Below are positions 36,484 through 45,538 of a stretch of DNA of 64,000 nucleotides, piece after piece (positions within the stretch are counted from its first letter, which is position 1; every line of letters starts with the position of its first letter). Origin of the DNA: Pseudomonas sp. PSB18 (lineage in GTDB: Bacteria > Pseudomonadota > Gammaproteobacteria > Pseudomonadales > Pseudomonadaceae); NCBI RefSeq assembly GCF_014596565.1, contig NZ_NOIN01000007.1:124001-188000 (forward strand). Direction: 5' to 3'. Both the position numbers and the translations under genes were made by a program. The notes below the pieces were generated by a model. That model ran no database searches, was not told where the DNA came from, and worked only from the letters and a program-made list of their open reading frames with translations.

Positions 36484-38000
36484 CACTGGAGCTCATCCCT
36501 GAGCAGCGGGTGGTCCGCTCCCATATAGGTCGGTACCCCACGCAAAACACCCTGAAAGGCTTCGAGTGGCTCACCGATCGTCATGCCTTGCCCGCTGATG
36601 CGGTACTCGCGGATCGTCGATTCGTGGCTGCCGGTGCGTTTCTTGATGATGGAAATCGCTCGGCGGACCTTGCCCAGTGCCTCGAAATAACGCAATAGAA
36701 TCACCGTGTCGGCCAGATAAGTAATGTCCACCGGCGCCTGCATGTCGCCTACCAGGCCATGTTGCGCGACGGTCATGAAGGTGGCTGCGCCCTTGCGATT
36801 GAGGTAGAGCAACAGCTCGTGCATGTGCAGCACCAGAGCGTTTTCTTCGGGCATGGCAGCCTGGTAGCCGTTGATGCTGTCGATCACGACGGTCTTGATG
36901 TCACCCTCATCGACGCAGCGTCGTACCCGGTGGGAGAACTCTCCGGGGGACAACTCGGCGGCATCCACCTGTTCGATCAGCAGGTTGCCGGTTTTTTGCA
37001 GCGCCAGCAGGTCGATGCCGATGTTTTTCATGCGTTCGAACAGCAGGCCCAGCTCTTCGTCAAAAATGAACAGGGCAGCCTTTTCGCCCCGCTGCACGGC
37101 CGCCGCAGCGAAGATCATCGAAATCAGCGACTTCCCTGTACCGGCCGGCCCGAGGATCAGGGTGCTTGAACCCGTCTCGATACCGCCACCCAGCAGGGCA
37201 TCCATTTCCTTGATGCCACTGGACAGCTGTTGACGCAGGTATTGCCCGCGATGTTCGGCCGCCACCAGGCGTGGGAAGACATGAAGACCGTCCCCCATGA
37301 TGGTGAAGTCATGGAAACCGCCGCGGTATTTCTGCCCGCGATACTTGACCACCCGGATCCGTCGCCGTTCGGCGCCGTAATTGGGGGTCAACTCTTCGAG
37401 GCGGATCACCCCGTGGGCGACGCTGTGCACGGTCTTGTCCAGGGATTCGGTGGTCAGGTCATCGAGCAACAGGACGGTGGCGTCGTAGCGCACGAAGTAG
37501 TGCTTGATCGCCAGGATCTGCCGGCGATAGCGCAGGGAGCTCTGCGCCAGCAGCCGGATCTCCGACAGGCTGTCGAGTACGACCCGGGTCGGCTTGACCT
37601 GCTCGACCACCTCGAAGATTTGCCGCGTCGCTTCCCCAAGCTCCAGGTCCGATGAATACAGCAGGCTTTGCTGATGCTCGGCATTGAGCAGGCTTTCAGG
37701 CGGCGTCAGTTCGAAAATGTGAATGTTTTCGTCCAGCGTCCATCCGTGGGAGGTCGCGCCTTGGCGCAGTTCACGCTCGGTTTCCGACAGCGTGATGTAC
37801 AACGAGCGCTCGCCGGCCTTGGCGCCGGCCAACAGGAAATGCAACGCGACTGTGGTCTTGCCGGTACCGGGTTCCCCTTCCAGCAGGAACACGTGGCCGC
37901 GGGACAGGCCACCGGAGAGAATATTGTCCAGTCCTTCGATACCGGTGGCGGCTTTGGCGTCGATCAACTCGTTCAATGTAGACAAAAATAGCCCCCTCAT
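36483..38000 (-). CDS. KaiC-like double-domain ATPase
   Basis: 505 residues with two RecA-like KaiC domains: Walker A GEPGTGKTT (about 43) and GPAGTGKSL (about 285), catalytic acidic pairs SETERE and FDEELG. Aligned by eye with cyanobacterial KaiC, the S431/T432 phosphosites (ISTITDT) correspond to ITYLADT, so Thr-Tyr replaces Ser-Thr, and the clock A-loop tail is not evident. No kaiA or kaiB lies in the window. The start may be ATG 38000 or TTG 37985; the latter has AGGGGG ideally placed within the first codons. It is co-translated with the hybrid kinase downstream, pointing to a signalling ATPase. Confidence 0.88.
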   Translation of the reverse strand: MRGLFLSTLNELIDAKAATGIEGLDNILSGGLSRGHVFLLEGEPGTGKTTVALHFLLAGAKAGERSLYITLSETERELRQGATSHGWTLDENIHIFELTPPESLLNAEHQQSLLYSSDLELGEATRQIFEVVEQVKPTRVVLDSLSEIRLLAQSSLRYRRQILAIKHYFVRYDATVLLLDDLTTESLDKTVHSVAHGVIRLEELTPNYGAERRRIRVVKYRGQKYRGGFHDFTIMGDGLHVFPRLVAAEHRGQYLRQQLSSGIKEMDALLGGGIETGSSTLILGPAGTGKSLISMIFAAAAVQRGEKAALFIFDEELGLLFERMKNIGIDLLALQKTGNLLIEQVDAAELSPGEFSHRVRRCVDEGDIKTVVIDSINGYQAAMPEENALVLHMHELLLYLNRKGAATFMTVAQHGLVGDMQAPVDITYLADTVILLRYFEALGKVRRAISIIKKRTGSHESTIREYRISGQGMTIGEPLEAFQGVLRGVPTYMGADHPLLRDELQ

Positions 38001-38086
38001 GGCCAGGGAAGTACAGCAGGTTGAAGTGTCTGAATACTTGACCTTTGGCGATGATGGCGGTTCCGCTTCCTGCTACATAACAGGTG

Positions 38087-38100
38087 AACTTGTACAAGTT
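38087..38100. promoter_or_regulatory. Palindrome AACTTGTACAAGTT upstream of the KaiC-like gene
   Basis: A perfect 14-bp palindrome centred about 93 bp upstream of the ATG at 38000, sharing its 10-bp core with the site at 27839. Between the TPR gene and the KaiC-like gene, so a candidate operator. Confidence 0.45.
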
Positions 38101-38119
38101 GCGGGGTGACCAAGGCCCT

Positions 38120-39175
38120 CTACAAGCCCTGTTGCAACACCGGATCGTCCGGGTTCAACTGTTCCAGTTTCGCCAACAGAATCTGCACATTCTGCAACTG
38201 CCCGCTTTCCTTCCAGTAGTTGATCAGCAACACCCGTGCCTTGCGGTCGGCGGGGTAGCGCTGGACAATTTCCTGCAACTGTTTCTGCGCGGCTTCCAGC
38301 TCCTGCTCGGCATGCAGGGTGGTAGCCAAGTCGTAACGGTAATGACGATTGTCGGGCTCCAGTTCCACGGCTTTTGCCAGGCCGAGCACCGCGTATTCGC
38401 TCTGACCATGTTGCAGCAACCACATGCCCAGCGCATGTTGCAGGTAAGCTGACTGCGGCTGGGTTTGCAACTGTCTTGCGAGTAATTGTCGCGCGGCTTC
38501 GCCCTGTCCCTGTTTGTCGAGCACTTCGATCTGCATGACTACTGCCGGCAGGTTGTCCGGCTTCAGGCGCAGGGCTTGCTCCAGGGCTTGCTGGGCCTTC
38601 TTCAGCTCGGCGTTATGCAGGTGCAGGCGGGCGAGTTGATAGAAGGAATCGGTGGTTTGCGGGCCGTCTTGAAGCTGCTGTTCCCAGGTGTCGATGGCCA
38701 GTTGCATGGCGCCGAAGTACAAGCCAAGGTCATCCGGCGACAGGCCCAGCAGTGCGTTCACGGCGGCAAATCGCACGCTGGGGTCATTGTCGTCGAGCAG
38801 CGGCCCCAGCAACAGGCTGCGCTGCCCTGTCGGCACCAGCCCGACAATGCTGCCGATGGCCGCCCGACGTACATCCGCCGATTCGCTGTGCAGGTCCGCA
38901 TCCGCCAGTTTCAAGGCCTGGGGACTTGGGTAATTGGGTAGTTCGGCGTGCAGCCACACGCGCCGCTTGGGCGATAGGTCCGGACGCCCGAGTTGCTGAT
39001 AGAGCATTCTCGCCGCGCCCGGGAGCCCGTTGCGCGCCTGCGCCAGGGCTTCACTGTAGCCGCGCTTGATGGCCTCGGGAATTTGCGGCGTGCTGCTGTG
39101 CCGCCACAACGCAACCAGGCCGATCATCAGGACGACCCCAAGGCTGAGCAGAAGATAGCGGCGAGACGAAGGCAT
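38120..39175 (-). CDS. Membrane-anchored HEAT/TPR repeat protein
   Basis: 351 residues. One N-terminal membrane helix (LLLSLGVVLMIGLVALW) leaves the rest probably in the periplasm. Residues about 75-160 look like HEAT-type helical pairs (ADVRRAAIGSIVGL, PSVRFAAVNALLGL). From about 180 on there are TPR units (TTDSFYQLARLHLHNAELKKAQQALEQALRLKPDN, AYLQHALGMWLLQHGQSEYAVLGLAKAVELEPDN). Such proteins are assembly or scaffold factors; the partner is unknown. It precedes the KaiC-like gene on the same strand with a 119-bp gap containing the palindrome, so it is probably a separate unit. Confidence 0.7.
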   Translation of the reverse strand: MPSSRRYLLLSLGVVLMIGLVALWRHSSTPQIPEAIKRGYSEALAQARNGLPGAARMLYQQLGRPDLSPKRRVWLHAELPNYPSPQALKLADADLHSESADVRRAAIGSIVGLVPTGQRSLLLGPLLDDNDPSVRFAAVNALLGLSPDDLGLYFGAMQLAIDTWEQQLQDGPQTTDSFYQLARLHLHNAELKKAQQALEQALRLKPDNLPAVVMQIEVLDKQGQGEAARQLLARQLQTQPQSAYLQHALGMWLLQHGQSEYAVLGLAKAVELEPDNRHYRYDLATTLHAEQELEAAQKQLQEIVQRYPADRKARVLLINYWKESGQLQNVQILLAKLEQLNPDDPVLQQGL

Positions 39176-39302
39176 GCAGGTAATCCATAACCGGGAAACT
39201 TGAAATGCCGCAAGCTTCGGTCAGGTGGGGGGCTGAGTCAAACCTTGTGTGAGGTATGCAGGGCCTGTGGGTAAAGGTTGCTTGCTGGCGGGTAGCAAAT
39301 CC

Positions 39303-39396
39303 TTGTGGGAGCGAGCCTGCTCGCGATGGCGATGTGTCAGTCAACAGGGATGCTGGTTTGACAGAGAGCCATCGCGAGCAGGCTCGCTCCCACAGG
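39303..39396. repeat. REPIN
   Basis: An inverted REP pair with a spacer containing TGTGTCAGTCAACA, like that at 10349. Confidence 0.9.
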
Positions 39397-39412
39397 GGCA
39401 CTCGGATGATCG

Positions 39413-39447
39413 ATAAAAAAAGCCCCGCGTCCAGGGTGGAGCGGGGC
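39413..39447 (-). terminator. Intrinsic terminator of the mexEF-oprN operon
   Basis: On the minus strand GCCCCGC, a 12-nt loop, GCGGGGC, then a run of seven T. It lies 50 bp after the oprN stop. Confidence 0.85.
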
Positions 39448-39497
39448 AAGGATTTGGCTGATTGCGGTCAACCAAAGGGGCTCGGTGCAAAGGTCGG

Positions 39498-40934
39498 TCA
39501 GTTACTGGCAACGGTTTCCGGCTGCCAGCCACCGCCCAGGGCCTTGTAGATCGCGACGATGCCGCGATACAGGTCGACTTCGGCCTGGGCCTGGGTGTCT
39601 TCGGCGGCGAGGCGTTCGCGCTGGGCGTCGAGCAGCACGAGGAAGTCCACGGTGCCTTCGCGGTAGCGGATTTCGGCCAGGTCGGCAGCGGCACGGCTGG
39701 ATTCGCTCTGACGGATCAGCGAGATCAGGCGTTGCTGGCGTTTGCCGTAATCGCTGAAGGCGTTCTCCGACTCTTCCAGAGCCAGCAGCACTTGCTGCTC
39801 GTAAGTCGCCAGGGCGCCATCGGCCTCGGCATTGGCACCGCGCAGACGAGCCCGCACGCTGCCAAGGTCAAAGGCCGCCCAGGTAATGCTCGGGCCCAGT
39901 GCCCAGGCGTTGGCCGCCGAAGAGCCGATCTGCGAACCACGCCCTGCGGTAAAGCCAAGGAAGCCGCTCAGGCTGACCCGTGGAAACAGGTCGGCCTTCG
40001 CCACGCCAATGCGCGCAGTGGCCGCGGCCAACTGGCGTTCGGCGCTGAGAATGTCCGGGCGACGTTGCAGCAACTGGCCCGGGTCGCCGATTGGCAAGGC
40101 CTTGGCGATGGCCGGCAGGTCCTTGGGGCTCAGGTCTACGCTTAATTTGTCCGGACGCTCCCCCAGCAGGGTGGCGATGCGGTTGCGCTGGCGCACCTGC
40201 TCGGCTTGCAACTGCGGCACGCTGGCTTCTACCGAGGCCAGGCGGGCGTCGGCGCGGACCACGTCCAGTTGATCGCCTACGCCGGCATCGCGCAGGCTTT
40301 CGGTGATCTTGCGCGACGCCTGCTGGTTCTGGAGGTTCGCCAGGGCGATTTTTTCCCGCAGTTGGGCTCCGCGCAGTTGGCCGTAGGCATCCACCAGCTC
40401 GGCGATCATGGTCACCTGCAGCTGGTAGAGATCGGCTTCGGCTGCCTGCTGATCGGCGTCGGTGGCTTCCAGGTTGCGCTGGATGCGTCCGAACAGATCC
40501 ACCTCCCAGGCCATGTCCAGGCCCAGGTCGTAGCGCTCGGTATTGACCCGGTCGGTGGTCTGTCCCGGAATCTGGCCTTTGCCCAGGTTGCTGCTGGCGC
40601 GACTGGTGATGGTCGGCATGGCGTCATTGCTGGCGTCATCGCGAATGGCCCGGGCCGCCCGCAGACGGGCGAAGGCTACGCGCAACTCGCGGTTGCCTTC
40701 CAGGGAACGGGTCACCAACGCATTGAGGGTCGGGTCATCGAACTGCTGCCACCAGACGCCTTCGAAGCGGGCCCGGTCGAAGTTCTTCTGGCCGGCGGCG
40801 CCGTCGGTGGCGGTGGTGATATTCGCCGCCTCGGTTTGCGGTGCCTTGTAGTCCGGCCCCACGGCGCAGGCGCCCAGGGCCAGGACCAGCAAGCTCGGCA
40901 CGAACACTTTCAAGCTCATTGTTGCCAAGCTCAT
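39498..40934 (-). CDS. oprN: RND efflux outer-membrane lipoprotein OprN
   Basis: 478 residues of the NodT/OprM family. The lipobox VLALGACAVGPDY shows lipidation at Cys near residue 23. Two repeated helical-hairpin/beta units follow, with typical WWQQFDDPTLNALV and LGLDMAWEVDLFGR. It forms the trimeric exit duct for the MexEF pump. A second ATG six codons in (MSLKVF) is also a possible start. It overlaps the mexF stop by 4 bp, making it the third gene of the operon. Confidence 0.9.
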   Translation of the reverse strand: MSLATMSLKVFVPSLLVLALGACAVGPDYKAPQTEAANITTATDGAAGQKNFDRARFEGVWWQQFDDPTLNALVTRSLEGNRELRVAFARLRAARAIRDDASNDAMPTITSRASSNLGKGQIPGQTTDRVNTERYDLGLDMAWEVDLFGRIQRNLEATDADQQAAEADLYQLQVTMIAELVDAYGQLRGAQLREKIALANLQNQQASRKITESLRDAGVGDQLDVVRADARLASVEASVPQLQAEQVRQRNRIATLLGERPDKLSVDLSPKDLPAIAKALPIGDPGQLLQRRPDILSAERQLAAATARIGVAKADLFPRVSLSGFLGFTAGRGSQIGSSAANAWALGPSITWAAFDLGSVRARLRGANAEADGALATYEQQVLLALEESENAFSDYGKRQQRLISLIRQSESSRAAADLAEIRYREGTVDFLVLLDAQRERLAAEDTQAQAEVDLYRGIVAIYKALGGGWQPETVASN

Positions 40935-43900
40935 TGTTGCGTCTCCAGTTTCAAGGCTCGGGCCGCCTTGCGGGCCTCGCTGCGCTCGACGAAGTTACGG
41001 ATCAGTACATAGAACACAGGGGTAAGCAGCAGGCCGAAGAAGGTCACGCCCAGCATCCCCGAGAACACCGCGACACCCATGGCGTGGCGCATTTCCGCAC
41101 CGGCACCGCTGGAGAACACCAGGGGCACCACGCCCATGATGAAGGCCACGGAGGTCATCAGGATCGGCCGCAGACGCAGACGGCAGGCTTCCAGGACCGC
41201 TGCCAGCGGGTTCATGCCCTCCAGCTGTTTATCCTTGGCGAACTCGACGATCAGAATCGCGTTCTTGCAAGCAAGTCCCACCAGTACGATCAGGCCGATC
41301 TGGGTAAAGATGTTGTTGTCGCCGCCGGACAGGATCACCCCGGTAATGGCGGACAACAGGGTCATCGGCACGATCAGGATCACTGCCAGCGGCAGGCTCC
41401 AGCTTTCGTACTGCGCCGCGAGCACCAGGAACGCCAGCAGGACGCAGAGCGGGAACACGAACAGCGCGGTGTTGCCCGACAGGATTTGCTGGTACGTCAG
41501 GTCGGTCCACTCGTAGGTCATGCCGTTGGGCAATTCGTCCTTGAGCAGTTTTTCAATAGCTTTCTCGGCCTGGCCGGAGCTGTAGCCCGGGGCGGCGGCA
41601 CCGTTGATTTCAGCGGTGATGAAGCCGTTGTAGTGCATCACGCGATCCGGTCCCGAGGAATCGCTGACCTTGATGAAGGTCGCCAGCGGGATCATCTCGC
41701 CACGGTTGTTGCGTACCTTGAGCTGGCCGATCTGGTCCGATTCGAGGCGGAATTGCTGCTCGGCCTGGACGTTGACCTGGTAAGTACGGCCGAAGCGGTT
41801 GAAGTCGTTGGCATACAGCGAACCCAGGTAGATCTGCAGGGTGTCGAAGATGTCGCTGACGGCCACGCCGTGGGTCTTGGCTTTTTCCCGGTCGATGGCG
41901 GCATCGACCTGGGGCACGTTCACCGTGTAGCTGGTGAACAGCCCGGCCAGTTCAGGCACGCTGCGGCTCTTGGTGATGATGTTCATGGTTTCCTTGTACA
42001 GCTCGTCGTAGCCCAGGTTGCCCCGGTCTTCGATCTGCAGGCGGAAACCACCGATCGTGCCCAGGCCCTGTACGGGCGGCGGTGGGAAGATCGCCATGTA
42101 GGCTTCCTGGATACCCGCGAACTGGCCGTTCAAGGCACCGGCGATGGCGCCGGCCGACTGGCTCGGGTCCTTGCGCTCGTCGAAGGGCTTGAGGGTCACG
42201 AACACGATGCCGGCGTTCGGGCTGTTGGTGAAACCGTTGATCGACAGGCCGGGGAACGCCACCGCGCTCTGAACGCCCGGTTGCTTGAGCGCCAGGTCGG
42301 ACATGCGCTTGATCACGTCTTCGGTGCGGTCCAGGCTTGCGGCATCCGGCAATTGGGCGAAGGCCACCAGGTATTGCTTGTCCTGGCCGGGCACGAAACC
42401 GGTCGGGGTGTTGGAGAAGCCGAAGAACGTCAACACCATCAGGCCCGCGTAGACGAAGAGGGCGATGCCGCTGCTGCGGATCACGCGGCCTACGGCGCCC
42501 ACGTAGCTGTGGCTGGCGCGGTCGAAGAAGCGGTTGAACGGGCGGAACAGCCAGCTGCCCAGCAGTGCATCGAGGAACTTGGAGAAACGGTCCTTGGGCG
42601 CATCGTGCCCCTTGAGCAATACCGCGGCCAGGGCCGGCGACAGGGTCAGGGAGTTGAATGCCGAGATCACGGTGGAAATGGCAATGGTCAATGCGAACTG
42701 CTTATAGAACTGCCCGGTCAAGCCGCTGATGAAAGCCGCCGGAACGAAGACCGCGCAGAGCACCAGTGCGGTGGCGATGATCGGGCCGGTCACTTCGCCC
42801 ATGGCACGCTTGGTCGCTTCCACCGGGGTGAGGCCGAGGCCGATGTTCCGTTCGACGTTTTCCACCACGACGATGGCGTCGTCCACCACGATACCGATGG
42901 CCAACACCAACCCGAAGAGCGACAGCGCGTTCAATGAGAAGCCGAACAGGTGCATCACCGCGAACGTACCGATCAATGACACCGGTACGGCCACCAGCGG
43001 GATGATCGAGGCACGCCAGGTCTGCAGGAACAGGATCACTACCAGCACCACGAGGATCAGCGCTTCGAACAGGGTGTGGACCACTGCCTCGATGGAACCG
43101 CGCACGAAAATCGTTGGGTCATAAACGATGCTGTAGTCCATTCCCGCCGGGAAGTTCTTCTTCAGTTCGTCCATCTTGGCATGGACGTCGTTGGAGATCT
43201 GGATGGCGTTGGAACCTGGGCGCTGGAAGATCGGGATCGCCACCGCCGGTTGGTTATCGAGCAACGAACGCAGCGCGTATTGGCTGGAACCCAACTCCAC
43301 CCGGGCAATGTCTTTCAGGCGAGTGATTTCACCATTGGCGCCGGAACGGATGATGATGTTCTCGAACTCTTCCTCATTCACCAGGCGACCCTGGGTATTG
43401 ATCGAGAGTTGGAACGCTTGGGCATTCGGCGCCGGCGGTGCACCCAGGGCACCGGCGGCGACCTGACGGTTCTGCTCGCGAATGGCGGTGACCACGTCGG
43501 TGGCGGTCAAGTTGCGCGAAGCGGTCTTGTTCGGATCCAGCCAGACCCGCAGGGAATAATCGCCCATGCCGAACAGTTGCACATCACCCACACCACCCAG
43601 GCGCGCCAGCTCATCCTTGATGTTGAGCAGGGCGTAGTTGGACAGGTAAAGCATGTCGTAGCGTTTGTCCGGCGAGGTCAAGTGCACGACCATGGTCAGG
43701 TCGGGCGAGGCCTTGTCCACCGTGATGCCGATCCGGGTCACTTCTTCCGGGAGCTTGGGCTCGGTCCGGGTGACGCGGTTCTGCACCTGTACCTGAGCGT
43801 TGTCCAGGTCGGTGCCCAGGGCAAAGGTGATGGTCAGGGTGATCTTGCCATCGGCGGTGGATTGCGAGGACATGTACAGCATGTTCTCGATACCGGTGAT

Positions 43901-44110
43901 GGCCTGTTCCAGGGGCGCGGCCACGGTTTCACCGATGACCTTGGGGTTGGCGCCTGGGAAGTTGGCCCGCACGACCACGGTAGGTGGCACGACTTCGGGG
44001 TATTCGCTGATCGGCAACTGGAACAGCGAGATGGCGCCGGCGATCAGGATCAGCAGCGAAAGCACCGCTGCGAAGATCGGCCGTGAAATGAAGAACTGGG
44101 AAAATTTCAT
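40931..44110 (-). CDS. mexF: RND multidrug efflux pump MexF
   Basis: A 1059-residue inner-membrane proton antiporter. From MKFSQFFISRPIFAAVLSLLILI to the end it follows MexF of P. aeruginosa (1062 residues) closely. The proton-relay Asp pair is in GIVVDDAIVVVENVERN (TM4), and there are two large periplasmic loops. It should expel chloramphenicol, fluoroquinolones and trimethoprim-like compounds. It lies 15 bp after mexE and overlaps oprN. No mexT or mexS is in the window, so the regulator must lie elsewhere. Confidence 0.93.
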   Translation of the reverse strand: MKFSQFFISRPIFAAVLSLLILIAGAISLFQLPISEYPEVVPPTVVVRANFPGANPKVIGETVAAPLEQAITGIENMLYMSSQSTADGKITLTITFALGTDLDNAQVQVQNRVTRTEPKLPEEVTRIGITVDKASPDLTMVVHLTSPDKRYDMLYLSNYALLNIKDELARLGGVGDVQLFGMGDYSLRVWLDPNKTASRNLTATDVVTAIREQNRQVAAGALGAPPAPNAQAFQLSINTQGRLVNEEEFENIIIRSGANGEITRLKDIARVELGSSQYALRSLLDNQPAVAIPIFQRPGSNAIQISNDVHAKMDELKKNFPAGMDYSIVYDPTIFVRGSIEAVVHTLFEALILVVLVVILFLQTWRASIIPLVAVPVSLIGTFAVMHLFGFSLNALSLFGLVLAIGIVVDDAIVVVENVERNIGLGLTPVEATKRAMGEVTGPIIATALVLCAVFVPAAFISGLTGQFYKQFALTIAISTVISAFNSLTLSPALAAVLLKGHDAPKDRFSKFLDALLGSWLFRPFNRFFDRASHSYVGAVGRVIRSSGIALFVYAGLMVLTFFGFSNTPTGFVPGQDKQYLVAFAQLPDAASLDRTEDVIKRMSDLALKQPGVQSAVAFPGLSINGFTNSPNAGIVFVTLKPFDERKDPSQSAGAIAGALNGQFAGIQEAYMAIFPPPPVQGLGTIGGFRLQIEDRGNLGYDELYKETMNIITKSRSVPELAGLFTSYTVNVPQVDAAIDREKAKTHGVAVSDIFDTLQIYLGSLYANDFNRFGRTYQVNVQAEQQFRLESDQIGQLKVRNNRGEMIPLATFIKVSDSSGPDRVMHYNGFITAEINGAAAPGYSSGQAEKAIEKLLKDELPNGMTYEWTDLTYQQILSGNTALFVFPLCVLLAFLVLAAQYESWSLPLAVILIVPMTLLSAITGVILSGGDNNIFTQIGLIVLVGLACKNAILIVEFAKDKQLEGMNPLAAVLEACRLRLRPILMTSVAFIMGVVPLVFSSGAGAEMRHAMGVAVFSGMLGVTFFGLLLTPVFYVLIRNFVERSEARKAARALKLETQQ

Positions 44111-44125
44111 CTTGGGTTCAGTTCC

Positions 44126-45379
44126 TTAACCGCGTGGGGTCGCAGCGGCCAGTTTTCCCGCCGTCGTCGACGTCGCCTTGGACGGCGCGACCTGGGGCAG
44201 GTTGCTGGCTTCGAGCGCTTTGCGTTGTTGAGCCAGGGCGGCGAGGGTCTGTTCGCTGGCCATTGGTACGACTTCAGGCGTGACCGGTGCCCCTGGGCGA
44301 GCCCGTTGCAGCCCCTTGACGATGATGGTGTCGTCTTTGGTCAGGCCGCTACGCACGATACGCAGGCCTTCGATCTTCGGCCCCAACTCGACGGGGCGAT
44401 ACGCAGGCTTGTTGTCGGCGTCCATCACCAGCACGAATTTCTTGCCCAGGTCGGTGCCCACGGCTTCATCGTTGATCAGTACGGCGGAGTAGGTGCCGCT
44501 GCCCACCAGCTTCAGCCGGGCATACAGTCCAGGGGTGTAGGCGCCGTCCTTGTTGTCGAACACGGCGCGACCGCGGATGGTGCCGGTCTGCGGGTTGACC
44601 TGGTTGTCAATGAAGTTCATCTGGCCCTGGTGCGGGTTGCCGTCCTCGTTGGACAGGCCCATGTAAACCGGCGTGGCCTGGCCGCGCTGGCCCTGGCGGG
44701 CGAGTTGGGTGTATTTGAGGAAGACTCGCTCGTCGGCGTCGAAGTAGGCGTAGACCTTGTCGGTGGACACCACGCTGGTGAGCGCGGTGACGTCGGCGGT
44801 CACCAGGTTGCCGGCGGTGATTTCCGCGCGGCTGACGCGACCGTTGATGGGCGAAGTGACGCGGGTGAAGCTCAGGTTCAGTTTGGCCAGGTCCAGTTGC
44901 GCCTGGATCGCCGCGGCGGCGGCACGGGCTTCCTGGGCGGCACTGGTACGCGAATCCGCCAGTTCAGCGGAAATGGCGTTGCTCTGGCGCAGGCGTTCGC
45001 CGCGCTGGGCTTCGTTCTCGCTGCGGGTGGCCGTGGCGCGGGCCTGGGCCAGTTGGGCTTCGAGACGACGCACTTCAGCCTGGAAGGGGCGAGGGTCGAT
45101 CTGGAACAGCAGGTCGCCTTTCTTGACCAGCGCACCCTCGGTGAAGGCTACTTCGTCGATCTGCCCCGAAACCCGTGGACGAATCTCGACGGTTTCCGGC
45201 GCTTCGAGGCGTCCGGTGAACTCATCCCATTCGTTGACCGGCTGTTCCAGTACCTTGGCCACACTGACTTTGGCGGCCGGCATGGACGCTGCCGTGTCAG
45301 GTGTCTTGCCACAGGCGCTTATCACCAGCACCGCCAACAGTGCGAGGGGAAAACGTAGTTTTGAAAGTGAATGGTCCAT
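44126..45379 (-). CDS. mexE: RND efflux periplasmic adaptor MexE
   Basis: A 417-residue membrane-fusion lipoprotein: lipobox LLAVLVISACGK near residue 20, a lipoyl/barrel-sandwich half (RPRVSGQIDEVAFTEGALVKKGDLLFQIDPRPF), a helical hairpin rich in Ala/Glu/Arg, and the second half SPINGRVSRAEITAGNLV. It links MexF to OprN. ATG 45379 (protein begins MDHSLSKLRF) matches known MexE starts; the frame is open to 45469. First gene of the operon. Confidence 0.92.
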   Translation of the reverse strand: MDHSLSKLRFPLALLAVLVISACGKTPDTAASMPAAKVSVAKVLEQPVNEWDEFTGRLEAPETVEIRPRVSGQIDEVAFTEGALVKKGDLLFQIDPRPFQAEVRRLEAQLAQARATATRSENEAQRGERLRQSNAISAELADSRTSAAQEARAAAAAIQAQLDLAKLNLSFTRVTSPINGRVSRAEITAGNLVTADVTALTSVVSTDKVYAYFDADERVFLKYTQLARQGQRGQATPVYMGLSNEDGNPHQGQMNFIDNQVNPQTGTIRGRAVFDNKDGAYTPGLYARLKLVGSGTYSAVLINDEAVGTDLGKKFVLVMDADNKPAYRPVELGPKIEGLRIVRSGLTKDDTIIVKGLQRARPGAPVTPEVVPMASEQTLAALAQQRKALEASNLPQVAPSKATSTTAGKLAAATPRG

Positions 45380-45464
45380 GGATAGCATCCGCCAAGTGTA
45401 TTGAGATGGGCGGATAATGCGTGGCGGCATGCGGAGGAACGAATCGAATGAAGCAAAGGTAACT

Positions 45465-45479
45465 ATCATTCGGAATGAT
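45465..45479. promoter_or_regulatory. 15-bp palindrome upstream of mexE
   Basis: ATCATTC-G-GAATGAT, perfect 7-bp arms around one base, centred 93 bp before the mexE start. It does not fit the MexT nod-box pattern as I know it, so another repressor may act here. Confidence 0.45.
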
Positions 45480-45538
45480 ATAAGCGCCGCCCGCCTGTCT
45501 ATTGAACGTAGTGACGGACAGGCGCCCTTGCCACTGGG

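Larger units (their letters stand above)
39176..39497. other. Intergenic region with REPIN and terminator
   Basis: 322 bp between the oprN end and the TPR gene start; it holds a REPIN, a terminator for the mex operon, and the presumed promoter of the TPR gene at the left end. Confidence 0.6.

Noticed and set aside
36483..38000. A circadian clock locus
   Set aside because: No kaiA or kaiB is present, the clock phosphosites differ, and the gene is coupled to a hybrid kinase instead.
40841..42937. 698-codon open frame opposite mexF
   Set aside because: Antisense to one of the best-conserved genes in the window; composition is typical of a high-GC shadow frame.
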